A DNA stretch of 64,000 nt, from assembly GCA_002901265.1 (NCBI GenBank), contig PPHI01000037.1, positions 124,001-188,000 on the forward strand. The letters are read 5' to 3'. The notes under the pieces are model-generated. The model searched no databases. It was given only the letters and a program-made list of their open reading frames with translations, and was not told the DNA's origin. Both the position numbers and the translations under genes were made by a program. This document shows positions 7,502-16,243 of the stretch, piece after piece (the stretch's first letter is position 1; each line of letters begins with the position of its first letter). This DNA comes from Rhodopirellula baltica. GTDB taxonomy: Bacteria > Planctomycetota > Planctomycetia > Pirellulales > Pirellulaceae.

Positions 7502-8836
7502 TCACTTTGGGGGGATACCAACGCTCGCTAATTTGTGAGGGACAAGCATAGCCTCATGCGACACCCTCGGCAACGCCAAATCATCCCATCCAACACCCCA
7601 ATTCTGTGGCCACCCCGATTTTGCGGTTTTGCCGCTCTCTGGCGGGGAAAGGAGCAGACTTTCCATGTTCTCAGGCGGCAATTCGAGCTCATTTTCACGT
7701 TCGACTTCACCATTGGATTCTCCTTTTGAAGCCTCGTTGATCATCGCCGGTTCCAGCTCCATCGGCTCCGGAATCGTTCCGTCCAAGGCATCACGGATCT
7801 GCTTCGCCGTCAACGACAAACGGATTTCAACCGCATCGCATCCACAATCAACCGCCCATTGCCCCGCGTTCTCGATCAGCTCCCACGCCCGCTTATATTC
7901 ACCTCGCGAATACCAAATCCGCGCCGATCGAATCGTACGGTCAACCGCCAGATCCATTCGCCCCGCGAACGAATAAGACTCCGCCGCGGCTTGCAGCACA
8001 TTGGGAATCGCACGGTAGTGACCGATACACCGCAGCAATTTGGCTTCACGATCGCGATGTGATCCGGCTTGCAAGTACTCTTCTTTCACGTCATGGATCA
8101 CGGCTGCGACGTCATGGCGATCGGCGTGCAACGCAAAGTCACATGACTCCGCCGTCAATTGACACGCCACGGCAAGGTGGTGCTCGGCCTCGCCGATACG
8201 AAACTCCTTGGCCGCGATCCGGGCCCGAGCCAATTCGATCCGTGCGCGATAGCCCTGTTGGCACTCGACCTTGGCTCGGTTCTCTTTGATGTGCTTGCCA
8301 ATACAAGGAATCGGCGCCGCACAACAATCACGCTGCGATTCGCTGCAGCAGTCTTCGGACGGTCCACACAGACAACAAGTATCAACAATCTCGCAAGGCG
8401 GACAGGTTCGCGACGCATTGCTGACGAAACGTTCTGCGTCTGTCAGCCGAGATTCGCTCATCGCGATTTCCGCAGACAACAGCCACGTATTTCCCGTCGA
8501 AGCACCTGCACGACAGAGTTCGACACGTGAATCGACGAGCCAATCGGAAGCCGCCGCGAGCTGGTTTTGACTGACCAGGCAAGCTGCCAAATTGTACGCC
8601 GCCGTGCCAGATTCGTATGGGTCATCGGTGGCCCAGGCACGGACCAATGCTTTGCGATAATACGACTCGGCTTGATCGATCCGTCCTTCGTGAAACGCTT
8701 CATGCGCATTGGCGACGTAGCGATCGACTTTTTTGTCTTCGACAACGATCTGCTTCGGAGTCGACGCACAGCCAACCCAATGACAGACCATCAAGGGACA
8801 AAAGACGACAACGGACAACCAACCACGGCGATGCAT
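7502..8836 (-). CDS. TPR-containing lipoprotein with a cysteine-rich insert, last gene of the MCE/Mla-like operon
   Basis: The ATG at 8836 gives a lipoprotein signal ending WVGC with lipidated Cys23; it overlaps the stop of the MlaD-like gene as TGATG, implying translational coupling. Residues about 35-130 look like TPR helices (AHEAFHEGRIDQAESYYRKA, TAAYNLAACLVSQ). A striking insert at residues 145-178 contains ten cysteines in 34 residues, including three CC pairs and a CPPC. More helical repeats follow at about 190-345, then a polar C-terminal tail. The protein should be anchored in a membrane facing the periplasm. It may be a periplasmic or outer-membrane partner of the MlaE/MlaD complex; that role is inferred only from the operon. 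The cysteine cluster could bind metal or form disulfides. Confidence 0.75.
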   Translation of the reverse strand: MHRRGWLSVVVFCPLMVCHWVGCASTPKQIVVEDKKVDRYVANAHEAFHEGRIDQAESYYRKALVRAWATDDPYESGTAAYNLAACLVSQNQLAAASDWLVDSRVELCRAGASTGNTWLLSAEIAMSESRLTDAERFVSNASRTCPPCEIVDTCCLCGPSEDCCSESQRDCCAAPIPCIGKHIKENRAKVECQQGYRARIELARARIAAKEFRIGEAEHHLAVACQLTAESCDFALHADRHDVAAVIHDVKEEYLQAGSHRDREAKLLRCIGHYRAIPNVLQAAAESYSFAGRMDLAVDRTIRSARIWYSRGEYKRAWELIENAGQWAVDCGCDAVEIRLSLTAKQIRDALDGTIPEPMELEPAMINEASKGESNGEVERENELELPPENMESLLLSPPESGKTAKSGWPQNWGVGWDDLALPRVSHEAMLVPHKLASVGIPPK

Positions 8837-9930
8837 CAACGGACACCTCCACCGTGAACCGAAGATGGCGACACCTGTCGGTTCTGCTGTTGCTTGTTTT
8901 GATAACGACGAAGCAACCAATGATCATTGATGTCGCCTACCAAATCCTGCGCATCGTCAACGGTCTCGTTGATCCGCTCCGTCGTGCCCGGCAGGTCGTT
9001 GGCTTCGCTGCGAACGATCCGTACGACGTCACGTGTTTCCTCAGTCAGCTTCTGAATCCGCACCGCGGTGTCGCGTAGCGTTGCCAAGGTTTCAGCGATA
9101 TCCGAAGTCGTCTGTTCGGCGTTTTGACCGATCCCGGACGCGGCATCACGCACTTTTTCGGCAGCTTCCGTCGCAGCGATCGCAGAAGCGTTGATGTCTT
9201 TGAGAGTTTGACGAATTTCGACGTCTACCATTTGATCGACGCGCCGCGTCAGCGTTGACAGTTCGGCTTCGAGGTTGATCGTTGTCTGCCGAAGCTGTGC
9301 AAGTGTTTGTGCCGCTTCGGGTCGCAGTGCTTCGCTAGTCGCACGGACCGAATCGAAGGTGCGTTCGCCGGCTTCAAGTGCCGGGTTCAAAGATTCCTCA
9401 AGCGAAACACTGATGCGGTCTGCAGCCCCGGCAACCGCTTGGCTGGCTTCCTGGACGTTGATCGCGGTGTTTTCGACCTGATCGTCGTCCTGTTTGAAAT
9501 ACGGAATCGATTCACCAGGCTCGATTGGCTTGGCCGGTTGAAGTGGGTCTCGCAATGTAAATCCAGGCGCACGGGCGATGCGAATCACCGGCGGGCCAAT
9601 TCCGTACTTGCGATCCAGCTCTACCTGCGATTGTGAGGTAATCAGGTCGCTACGGCGTGAATCAATTGCCAGAGTGATCCGCACCAAACTGGTCCCATCA
9701 ACATAGCTGAGTTCATCAACTTCGCCGACCGTTTGTCCCAGAATCAAGACTTCAGTCCCGGTACGCAATTGGCTTGCAATGTCTTCGGTCACCTCGATAT
9801 AGAAGCGGTCTTTGCGGATCGCGATCCGAGTGATCAGTCGGACGGATACGATCACGCACAGGATCATCACCACCATCAGAAACAGGCCAACGATCTTGTT
9901 GGCATACCGCAGTCGAATTGGTTCGTTCAT
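8836..9930 (-). CDS. MlaD-family (MCE domain) substrate-binding protein
   Basis: This 364-residue protein has an N-terminal transmembrane helix (about 12-33), one MCE domain (about 40-125, including EVLILGQTVGEVDELSY) and a long helical, coiled-coil tail (about 165-335) rich in alternating Ala, Thr and Glu. MCE proteins form hexameric rings that carry lipids across the periplasm; long helical tails extend the tunnel. The ATG at 9930 overlaps the upstream ABC gene by four bases (ATGA) and has GAGGGGG before it. A longer frame from 9978 would place extra arginine-rich residues ahead of the membrane anchor and is less likely. The lipoprotein gene follows with a one-base overlap. Confidence 0.9.
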   Translation of the reverse strand: MNEPIRLRYANKIVGLFLMVVMILCVIVSVRLITRIAIRKDRFYIEVTEDIASQLRTGTEVLILGQTVGEVDELSYVDGTSLVRITLAIDSRRSDLITSQSQVELDRKYGIGPPVIRIARAPGFTLRDPLQPAKPIEPGESIPYFKQDDDQVENTAINVQEASQAVAGAADRISVSLEESLNPALEAGERTFDSVRATSEALRPEAAQTLAQLRQTTINLEAELSTLTRRVDQMVDVEIRQTLKDINASAIAATEAAEKVRDAASGIGQNAEQTTSDIAETLATLRDTAVRIQKLTEETRDVVRIVRSEANDLPGTTERINETVDDAQDLVGDINDHWLLRRYQNKQQQNRQVSPSSVHGGGVR

Positions 9931-10682
9931 TGTCTTGCCCCCTCGCCTGCGATCAAGTGTTTGCCGCGTACCGACCAACGAATGACCGACCTCACAAAAC
10001 CGTAATCCTCTTGTCGATCCGATTCGGAGAACACCAAAATCGCGGTCCCGGCAGAGCGAAATTCTTCAATGATCGAAACGATCTCTTCATGCAAGCCTTC
10101 GATGACATAGTGCAATGGTCGTTCCAAAATCAGCAGCTTGGGATGATTACAAACCGCGCGAATCCATTGGCAGACCTGCAAGATCGAAGGTTCGACAAAG
10201 CCGGGTCGGTTTTGCATCGCTTGGCGAACCAAGCCGGCACGCGGACCCGACAAACGTTCGCTCCACTTGCGTACCTGCTGCCGCGCAAAAGATTCTGGCA
10301 CACCATGGTGCCGCATCCCAAGTAGGACGTTGTCCCATACGGTCAGGCTTTTGATCCACGCGGACCCAGTGAAAACACGACCGATTTGGCTTCGCAACAT
10401 GAACTGCCGTTGATAGTCACAGCTTCCCCACTCGCACCCCATAAAACGAATGGTCCCGAGCTCGGTCGGATACAACCCCAACATGGCTGAAACCAGATCA
10501 CGAGGATCATGGTGCTGCCGCAATGCGACTTGAATAAAGTCGCCAGGTGAGATTGATCCACTGAATCGATGCATGCCGATCGACGTTTCGCCGGCACCGC
10601 TGAAGATGACGTTGTCGAACTCCAAGGTCGGTGTCGATTTTTGAGCTGTCGATTTGTGACCGGTGTTGCCCGTTTGGCTCAT
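9927..10682 (-). CDS. Degenerate ABC ATPase-like subunit of the MCE/Mla-like operon
   Basis: Position between MlaE and MlaD genes, length (251 residues) and scattered similarity (LEFDNVIFSG, SLTVWDNVLLGMRHHGVP, HPKLLILERP) identify an MlaF-type nucleotide-binding subunit. Its catalytic motifs are nevertheless gone. The Walker A position reads ALRQHHDPRDLVSAM instead of GxxGxGKST, the Q-loop glutamine is Thr (RVFTGSAW), the signature is EPSILQ instead of LSGGQ, and Walker B is LLILERP instead of LLxxDEP. ATP hydrolysis is therefore unlikely. There is no frameshift, and the four-base overlap with mlaD and four-base gap to mlaE argue for a maintained gene. The ATG at 10682 fits the operon spacing. 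It may be a structural or regulatory pseudo-ATPase. Confidence 0.75.
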   Translation of the reverse strand: MSQTGNTGHKSTAQKSTPTLEFDNVIFSGAGETSIGMHRFSGSISPGDFIQVALRQHHDPRDLVSAMLGLYPTELGTIRFMGCEWGSCDYQRQFMLRSQIGRVFTGSAWIKSLTVWDNVLLGMRHHGVPESFARQQVRKWSERLSGPRAGLVRQAMQNRPGFVEPSILQVCQWIRAVCNHPKLLILERPLHYVIEGLHEEIVSIIEEFRSAGTAILVFSESDRQEDYGFVRSVIRWSVRGKHLIAGEGARQ

Positions 10683-10686
10683 GTGT

Positions 10687-11622
10687 TTACCCGAACTTGA
10701 ACACGAGGAGCTTTTCGTAAAACACCACCGATAGGATCGCGGAGATCGCAAAGATCGCCGTCAATGCACGGATGCCGGCACGGCTGGCAACTCGCGGCAC
10801 GTCGGTCAAACGTCCACTCGAACGGACGCCTTCTAAACAACAGATAACCCCAGCGAAGCCGCCGGCGACGAATGTTTTTGAAGTGAAAAAGACCAAATCG
10901 CCACGTTCGAAGTTACGTGAAATTTCGCCGTAGTATTCGTTCCACGTTACCCGGATCGCGCCGACCGACGAACCGATCAGGTACCCAGTGACCATGATTG
11001 TGATAGAGATGATGATTGCCAAACAGAAGACGCTTAGCATCACCGAAATCACGCGTGGCATCACCAAGAACGTCATCGGGTCGACACCTTGTGAATCGAG
11101 CACTTCGACTTCCCCGTCGGCGTGCATCGTCGCTAGCTCGGCACTGATCGCGATTCCACTTCGCCCGATCACAACAAGACAGGCCAACAGGGGCGCGATC
11201 TCACGCACGACGGATCGCCACAGGATCGGTGCAACTTCTGAAGTCGACAGACCGGCGGCATCGATCCACATTTCCGCTTGCACGATCCCCATCACGCCAA
11301 CGACCGCGGCGAAACGCATCGCGGCGGGAATCGAATCGACGGAAGTGAACAGCATCTGACGGGCAAAGACGTTGCGGACGGGCGGAGTCCAGCTTTGGGG
11401 GCGGAACGCCAAGAAAATCGTCGCCGACAACACTCCGGCAATGTCAGCGATCTGGTGACAGATCCCGATCAAAAACGCACCCAGTTGCTCACACGTCGCC
11501 CAGAAAACATGCAGGGCAAAGTCGAGTGTGCGACGCAATCGGCTGGCAGATGGAACGGTAGATTGGCTCACGGCCGGAACAACAACGGTGACATTCGGTC
11601 CAACGACAAAAAACGGTATCAC
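10687..11622 (-). CDS. MlaE-family ABC transporter permease
   Basis: The 311-residue protein has the MlaE fold: an N-terminal amphipathic segment, then about five transmembrane helices. Recognisable stretches are VIGRSGIAISAELATM and MHADGEVEVLDSQGVDP, which match the conserved cytoplasmic coupling region of MlaE/TGD1 permeases. In the family it forms the inner-membrane dimer moving phospholipids between MlaF ATPase and the MlaD ring. It is the first gene of the minus-strand operon, followed by the degenerate ATPase gene after four bases. The assigned start is GTG at 11622; a second GTG near 11571 (MSQSTVPS...) is equally plausible. It is divergent from pyrF. Confidence 0.9.
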   Translation of the reverse strand: MIPFFVVGPNVTVVVPAVSQSTVPSASRLRRTLDFALHVFWATCEQLGAFLIGICHQIADIAGVLSATIFLAFRPQSWTPPVRNVFARQMLFTSVDSIPAAMRFAAVVGVMGIVQAEMWIDAAGLSTSEVAPILWRSVVREIAPLLACLVVIGRSGIAISAELATMHADGEVEVLDSQGVDPMTFLVMPRVISVMLSVFCLAIIISITIMVTGYLIGSSVGAIRVTWNEYYGEISRNFERGDLVFFTSKTFVAGGFAGVICCLEGVRSSGRLTDVPRVASRAGIRALTAIFAISAILSVVFYEKLLVFKFG

Positions 11623-11920
11623 TGTTTTATTCGGTCTCGAAGCACGCCAGACTTCCCGACGACCGGACCAGCCCTTTCAATCGGACGGCGACAAGATGTT
11701 GCGACCGGCGCAACCGTCACGATCGGAACAGCGGCCGGTCGTGAAACTCGCATGGTGCGATCGCATCTCCCTCGACAGAAACCGCCCTGCAGTCTCAATC
11801 GGTGGGGGCTACCGCCGGTGGGGCCCGTTTTCGGATCGCCAGTATGATGGCACAATTGGGCAAAGTTCACCGCAAGTGATTTCCGTTCCGCCCAGCTTTT
11901 CCCCACGCCGTATCGACGAC

Positions 11921-12820
11921 ATGACCTTCGCCACACGACTCGCCCAAGCCGTCCAGAAAACCAAGTCAGTGACCTGTGTCGGGCTCGATCCACGCCAAGC
12001 GTCGCTGCCAGCGCCGATTCGTGATGCGGTCACCAACGATCGCCCCGATGAATGGGCAGCAGCGTACACGCAGTTCTGCATGGAGATCATCGACGTGGTC
12101 GCGGGGATGGTTCCGTGCGTGAAACCACAAGCCGCCTTTTTCGAACAACTCGGGCCTGCCGGGATGGTGTCACTTGGCGAAGTCGTCGCGTACGCCAAAA
12201 AGAAAGACTTGTTGGTAATCCTGGACGGCAAACGTAATGACATCGGCAGCACCGCGACCGCGTATGCCGACGCCTACCTGGGAACCGACAGCCCCTGGGG
12301 AAGCGATTCGTTGACCGTCAGTCCTTACCTTGGACGCGACAGCATCGAACCGTTTGTTGACGTTTGTGACTCACGTGAAGCCGGCATTTTCGTCTTGGTC
12401 AAGACTTCGAACCCGGGCGGCGGGTTGCTGCAGAACCGCGAAACGGACGGCCAGACCGTTTATGCTCGCGTCGCAGAATTGCTGACGGAAATCAACGCGG
12501 AACGCCTGGACGAGATGGGCTTCGGACCTCTCGGGGCCGTTGTCGGTGCGACGTACCCTGAAGAACTCGCGATATTGCGTCAAGCGATGCCGCACAGTTG
12601 GATTTTGATCCCCGGTTTTGGCGCGCAAGGCGGCGCCGCCGATGACGTCAAAGCAGGTTTCCTGGACGGCGGACTCGGCGCGGTCGTCAATAGCTCGCGG
12701 CATATCATCTTTGCTCACAAGCGTCCTGAATTCGCAGAGAAGTTTGGCGACGCAAAATGGCAAGACGCGGTACGAGCGGCCACAGAAGAAATGAACGCGG
12801 CGTTGAACTTAGTCGACTAG
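11921..12820 (+). CDS. pyrF: Orotidine 5'-phosphate decarboxylase
   Basis: This enzyme makes UMP from orotidine 5'-phosphate, the last step of de novo pyrimidine synthesis. The 299-residue protein begins with FATRLAQAVQ and CVGLDPR, carries the catalytic-lysine motif LDGKRNDIGSTA, and ends with the phosphate-binding loop region LIPGFGAQGG. Length and motifs match the longer class II bacterial PyrF. The ATG at 11921 is chosen because it directly precedes the conserved N-terminus; the frame continues 131 codons upstream but reads arginine-rich, unconserved sequence across the mlaE promoter region. Its 3' end converges on a glycosyltransferase gene. Confidence 0.95.
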   Translation: MTFATRLAQAVQKTKSVTCVGLDPRQASLPAPIRDAVTNDRPDEWAAAYTQFCMEIIDVVAGMVPCVKPQAAFFEQLGPAGMVSLGEVVAYAKKKDLLVILDGKRNDIGSTATAYADAYLGTDSPWGSDSLTVSPYLGRDSIEPFVDVCDSREAGIFVLVKTSNPGGGLLQNRETDGQTVYARVAELLTEINAERLDEMGFGPLGAVVGATYPEELAILRQAMPHSWILIPGFGAQGGAADDVKAGFLDGGLGAVVNSSRHIIFAHKRPEFAEKFGDAKWQDAVRAATEEMNAALNLVD

Positions 12821-12857
12821 CTTCGCCTTTTTTCGTGGAAGGCAACGATTCGTTCTC

Positions 12858-12885
12858 GCAGCGTTTGTCAAGCAATAAACGCTGC
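12858..12885. terminator. Hairpin between the convergent pyrF and GT2 genes
   Basis: A perfect 9-bp stem (GCAGCGTTT and AAACGCTGC) with a 10-base loop lies 38 bases after the pyrF stop and touches the stop codon of the glycosyltransferase gene. No T-run follows on either strand, so a terminator role is tentative. Confidence 0.4.
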
Positions 12886-13739
12886 TAAGCAGCGGACGAG
12901 CGGATCTGCTCCAATCCCTGTTCGGCGCGGGTGAGTCCGCGACGGCGGACGAGTTTGCGAATGTTGTGGTTACGTTGCCAATCTTCTTTGGTCACGTAGC
13001 CGCGTTCGTGTTCGAGGTGAAAACAAACTGCTCGGTGCCGGATCTGCATTCCGATGACGCCAGCGTTTTCCAGACGCTCGCCCAGTTCTCGATCTAGCCC
13101 GCCGTAACGCATTTCCATGTTGAAACCGTTCGCATAAACCACGTCGTCCTTCCAAGCTGACGAGTTGTGTCCATTGAACGTCGGACGCGTCGTGGTCGCC
13201 ATGTCCAAGAAGTGTGCCAACCCAGGCCGGTTGCGAATCCACAACCACTTCTTGGAAACTTGATGCCCGTGGTCTTTCAACCATCGCATGTCGGTGAACT
13301 GTTCCAGTTCGAGTTGTTGATCGAGAATTTGGTCGGTGACCGGGCGATCCAAGCGAAAACAGCCGCCGGATAAAAACCGGCCATGCGTCGCCAAACTCAA
13401 GTGCGTTTCAACAAAGTTCGACTGGGGAACGCAATCACCATCGGTAAAGATCAGGTATTCGCCACGAGCATTGTCGATTGCGCGATTCAAGATCCGTGTC
13501 TTGCCGAACCCTTGATGTTCCTGCGTGACGTACTGGATGGAGATATTTGTTTTGGCCGCGAAGACGTCGATGACTTCGCGTGTTTCGTCGGTTTGGCCGT
13601 CTTCGCCAACAACGATTTCGAAATCACGGCAGGATTGATTTGCGAACCCCCACAGCACTTGAAACAGGTACTTGGGGGACCGAAACGTGGTCATGATGAC
13701 AGACGCTTCGGGGGATTTCGATTTGGTAAGCGATTCCAT
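12885..13739 (-). CDS. Family 2 glycosyltransferase
   Basis: The protein has the GT-A fold typical of GT2: VIMTTFRSPKYL at the nucleotide-sugar strand, VVGEDGQTDET in place of the usual DDGSTD, and DGDCVPQSNF as the DxD-like metal site. The C-terminal part (NGFNMEMRYGGLDRELGERL) resembles the galactosyltransferase C-terminal domain, where the ED/RELG region helps bind acceptor. No membrane segment is visible, so a cytosolic enzyme of polysaccharide or glycolipid synthesis is likely. I chose the ATG at 13739; the frame continues to a TTG at 13760. The donor and acceptor sugars cannot be read from sequence. Confidence 0.85.
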   Translation of the reverse strand: MESLTKSKSPEASVIMTTFRSPKYLFQVLWGFANQSCRDFEIVVGEDGQTDETREVIDVFAAKTNISIQYVTQEHQGFGKTRILNRAIDNARGEYLIFTDGDCVPQSNFVETHLSLATHGRFLSGGCFRLDRPVTDQILDQQLELEQFTDMRWLKDHGHQVSKKWLWIRNRPGLAHFLDMATTTRPTFNGHNSSAWKDDVVYANGFNMEMRYGGLDRELGERLENAGVIGMQIRHRAVCFHLEHERGYVTKEDWQRNHNIRKLVRRRGLTRAEQGLEQIRSSAA

Positions 13740-14007
13740 TCGACTCACTCGAGCACGCAATTTGGGTGATTTTCAGCGGGAGTAAACCAAAATGTCACAT
13801 CACAAGTAAAGGTCGATTTCCATGCGAAAGAGCGGCAATTACTGGCAGCTGAACGGTTGTGACATGGGCCCGAAGGGTGGTCGTTGGCCCAGACCGCAAC
13901 CGCGTGACCGTGACATCATGATCAGACGATCGATTACGATTGGCGTCCAGCCTGCAATACCCTTCCCGGAACGCCTCCCGCCAATCCTGCCCGCCCATCG
14001 ACACACC

Positions 14008-14754
14008 ATGAATCCACTGACAAAGATTTTATTGCTTGGTCTATTCGTCGCGACCTCGTTCGCTGACCTGTCCGCCCAGCAAACGCCGGCAGTTCCCCAG
14101 ACCGTCGAAGCCACTCGGGCATTCATTGACGACGAAGCCCCGGGCTGGGTTTCACTGACCGAAGCCGACTTTGCGGCAGTCAACAGTGATCCAGACACCT
14201 GGAGTTGGCACGAAGGCGTGATGCACTGCACCGGATTGCCGGTCAGCGTGATCGCGACCAAAGACCAATTCGAAAATTTTGAAGCGGTGATCGAATGGAT
14301 GCACGAAAAGCCGGCAGGAAACTCGGGCATGTTTGCCTGGGTCTCCCCCGAATCGCTCGCCAAACTTCGTGCCGAAGGACAACCGGGACTGCCTGACGGG
14401 ATCGAAATTCAAATGCTGGACCACGGCTACACCGACAAGATCAAAGCCCTTGGGCAAAGCACCGAATGGTTTGGCACCAATGGTGACGTGTTCGGCGTAC
14501 GCAAACCCTTTACCCCCTTTCCGCCCACGTCCCCCAATGGCAACCGCAGCTTCCCTCGCAAACACCTTTGCAACGGACATGGCGAATGGAACCACTACTA
14601 CGTGCGAGCGATCAACGGTGAAGTCCGACTGTGGGTCAACGGCGAAGAGGTTTCAGGTGGCAATGGAGTCACGCCAGCAAGCGGCCACCTGTGCTTGGAA
14701 AGCGAAGGCTCACCGATTCAATTTCGCAAACTTCGTGTTCGTCGCCTGCCATAA
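14008..14754 (+). CDS. Secreted DUF1080 (3-keto-disaccharide hydrolase-like) protein
   Basis: The 248-residue protein has a signal peptide (about residues 1-23, LLLGLFVATSFADLSAQQ) and one DUF1080 domain, a concanavalin-like jelly roll. Typical stretches are GWVSLTEADF, SWHEGVMHC, NSGMFAWV and ELRVRRLP-like RKLRVRRLP at the end. The family is abundant in planctomycetes and includes 3-keto-glycoside hydrolases. The ATG at 14008 precedes the signal peptide; 62 upstream in-frame codons to 13822 look non-coding. The gene ends 30 bases before the sulfatase gene on the same strand, suggesting cotranscription and shared work on a glycan. The exact substrate is unknown. Confidence 0.8.
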   Translation: MNPLTKILLLGLFVATSFADLSAQQTPAVPQTVEATRAFIDDEAPGWVSLTEADFAAVNSDPDTWSWHEGVMHCTGLPVSVIATKDQFENFEAVIEWMHEKPAGNSGMFAWVSPESLAKLRAEGQPGLPDGIEIQMLDHGYTDKIKALGQSTEWFGTNGDVFGVRKPFTPFPPTSPNGNRSFPRKHLCNGHGEWNHYYVRAINGEVRLWVNGEEVSGGNGVTPASGHLCLESEGSPIQFRKLRVRRLP

Positions 14755-14784
14755 GCATCCTGTTGCCTCTTGATTAACCGAGCC

Positions 14785-16131
14785 ATGTATCGATTCGTAT
14801 TCTTTATCGCGGGCATCGCCTTGTCGCTTCATGCAACGAGGTCCTATGCCGCCGATCCGCCCCAAGCCTCACGTCCGAACGTTCTGATCATCTATGGTGA
14901 CGATCAAGGCTCGATCGACATGGGCTGTTTCGGTGTCGATGATTTGAAAACGCCGAACATGGATCGACTCGCCAGCCAAGGGCTGCGATTGACCAAGATG
15001 TACTCCGCCGCGCCCGTCTGTTCGGCCAGCCGAGTCGGACTGTTAACGGGGCGTTACCCGGCGCGTGCCGGACAACCGGGAAACGGTGACCTTCGCGCGG
15101 ACGAGATCACCATCGCAGAAACGTTCGCCAAGGCGGGATATCACACCGGCCATGTCGGCAAATGGCACTTGGGCCGCGAGACGAACACGAATCCAAGTGG
15201 TCAGGGATTTCAAAGTTGGTTCGGTCACCTCGAAGGATGTATCGACAACTACTCGCACTTTTTCTTCTGGGCCGGCCCCAACCGCCATGACCTTTGGGAC
15301 AACGGCAAAGAGATCCAACGCGGCGGCGAGTACTTTCCACGTTTGATGGTTGACCGCTGCAAATCGTTTATCGACCAAAAAGGGAAAGAACCCTGGCTGC
15401 TTTACTGGGCATTCAACGCGCCGCATTACCCCTACCAAGGTTCTGCGAAGTGGCTGGCACATTACAAGGACCTACCTACGCCGCGCCGCGAGTACTGTGC
15501 ATTCACTTCGACGATGGACGAATACATTGGCGAAGTGCTCGACTACCTGGATGAACAGGGCCTCGCCGAGAACACGATCGTGATTTACCAACCCGATCAT
15601 GGGCACAGCACCGAAACACGTGCGTTCGGCGGCGGCGGAAACGCTGGCCCCTACCGCGGTGCCAAGTTTTCGTTGTTCGAAGGCGGCATCCGCGTGCCCT
15701 CGGTGGTCCGCTACCCTGGACGTCTGCCGGCCGGTGAGACACGCACACAGTTCGTCACGGCATGTGACTGGTTCCCGACGCTTTGCCAATGGTGCGACGT
15801 TGCTCTGCCGAAAAACCAACTTGATGGCGTGTCAATTGTCGATGTGCTGCAAGACAATGCCGACGCACCTCGCGAACAATTCTATTGGCAGATGGGATCA
15901 GGCAACGGCGCCCAGTGGGCGGTGCGTGATCAACAATGGAAACTGATCGGCAACCCACGTGACACAACACTGCCTCAGTCAAAACAGATCGCCGGCGGTA
16001 AGCTGAAGGATCCGTTGTACTTGGTCGACCTGCAGGCCGACCCAAGTGAACAAACCAACGTTGCTGATCAACACCCCGAGATTGTGAAACGTCTACAAAC
16101 GATAAAAGACCAACTCCAAGACGGCTTTTAG
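14785..16131 (+). CDS. Secreted type I sulfatase
   Basis: After a signal peptide (about residues 1-22, cut after SYAAD) the protein shows the arylsulfatase pattern: PNVLIIYGDDQG (metal-binding aspartates), then the CxAxR site VCSASRVGLLTG, where Cys79 should become formylglycine. Later come GHVGKWHLG and YQPDHGHS. It hydrolyses sulfate esters, probably on marine polysaccharides, outside the cytoplasm. At 448 residues it is of usual length for the S1 family. The ATG at 14785 is preferred to a TTG at 14770. A DUF1080 gene precedes and a FAH-family gene follows on the same strand. No anaerobic or aerobic sulfatase-maturating enzyme is encoded in the window. Confidence 0.92.
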   Translation: MYRFVFFIAGIALSLHATRSYAADPPQASRPNVLIIYGDDQGSIDMGCFGVDDLKTPNMDRLASQGLRLTKMYSAAPVCSASRVGLLTGRYPARAGQPGNGDLRADEITIAETFAKAGYHTGHVGKWHLGRETNTNPSGQGFQSWFGHLEGCIDNYSHFFFWAGPNRHDLWDNGKEIQRGGEYFPRLMVDRCKSFIDQKGKEPWLLYWAFNAPHYPYQGSAKWLAHYKDLPTPRREYCAFTSTMDEYIGEVLDYLDEQGLAENTIVIYQPDHGHSTETRAFGGGGNAGPYRGAKFSLFEGGIRVPSVVRYPGRLPAGETRTQFVTACDWFPTLCQWCDVALPKNQLDGVSIVDVLQDNADAPREQFYWQMGSGNGAQWAVRDQQWKLIGNPRDTTLPQSKQIAGGKLKDPLYLVDLQADPSEQTNVADQHPEIVKRLQTIKDQLQDGF

Positions 16132-16243
16132 CGTTTCAGTGACGCCAACGCCCTCGCAAGTAAAACCACACCGCGCAAGACGATCATCAATCGTGTTGCC
16201 TGGACTCCAGTAAGATTTCCCGCTTGAATCCTTTCGATACGCC

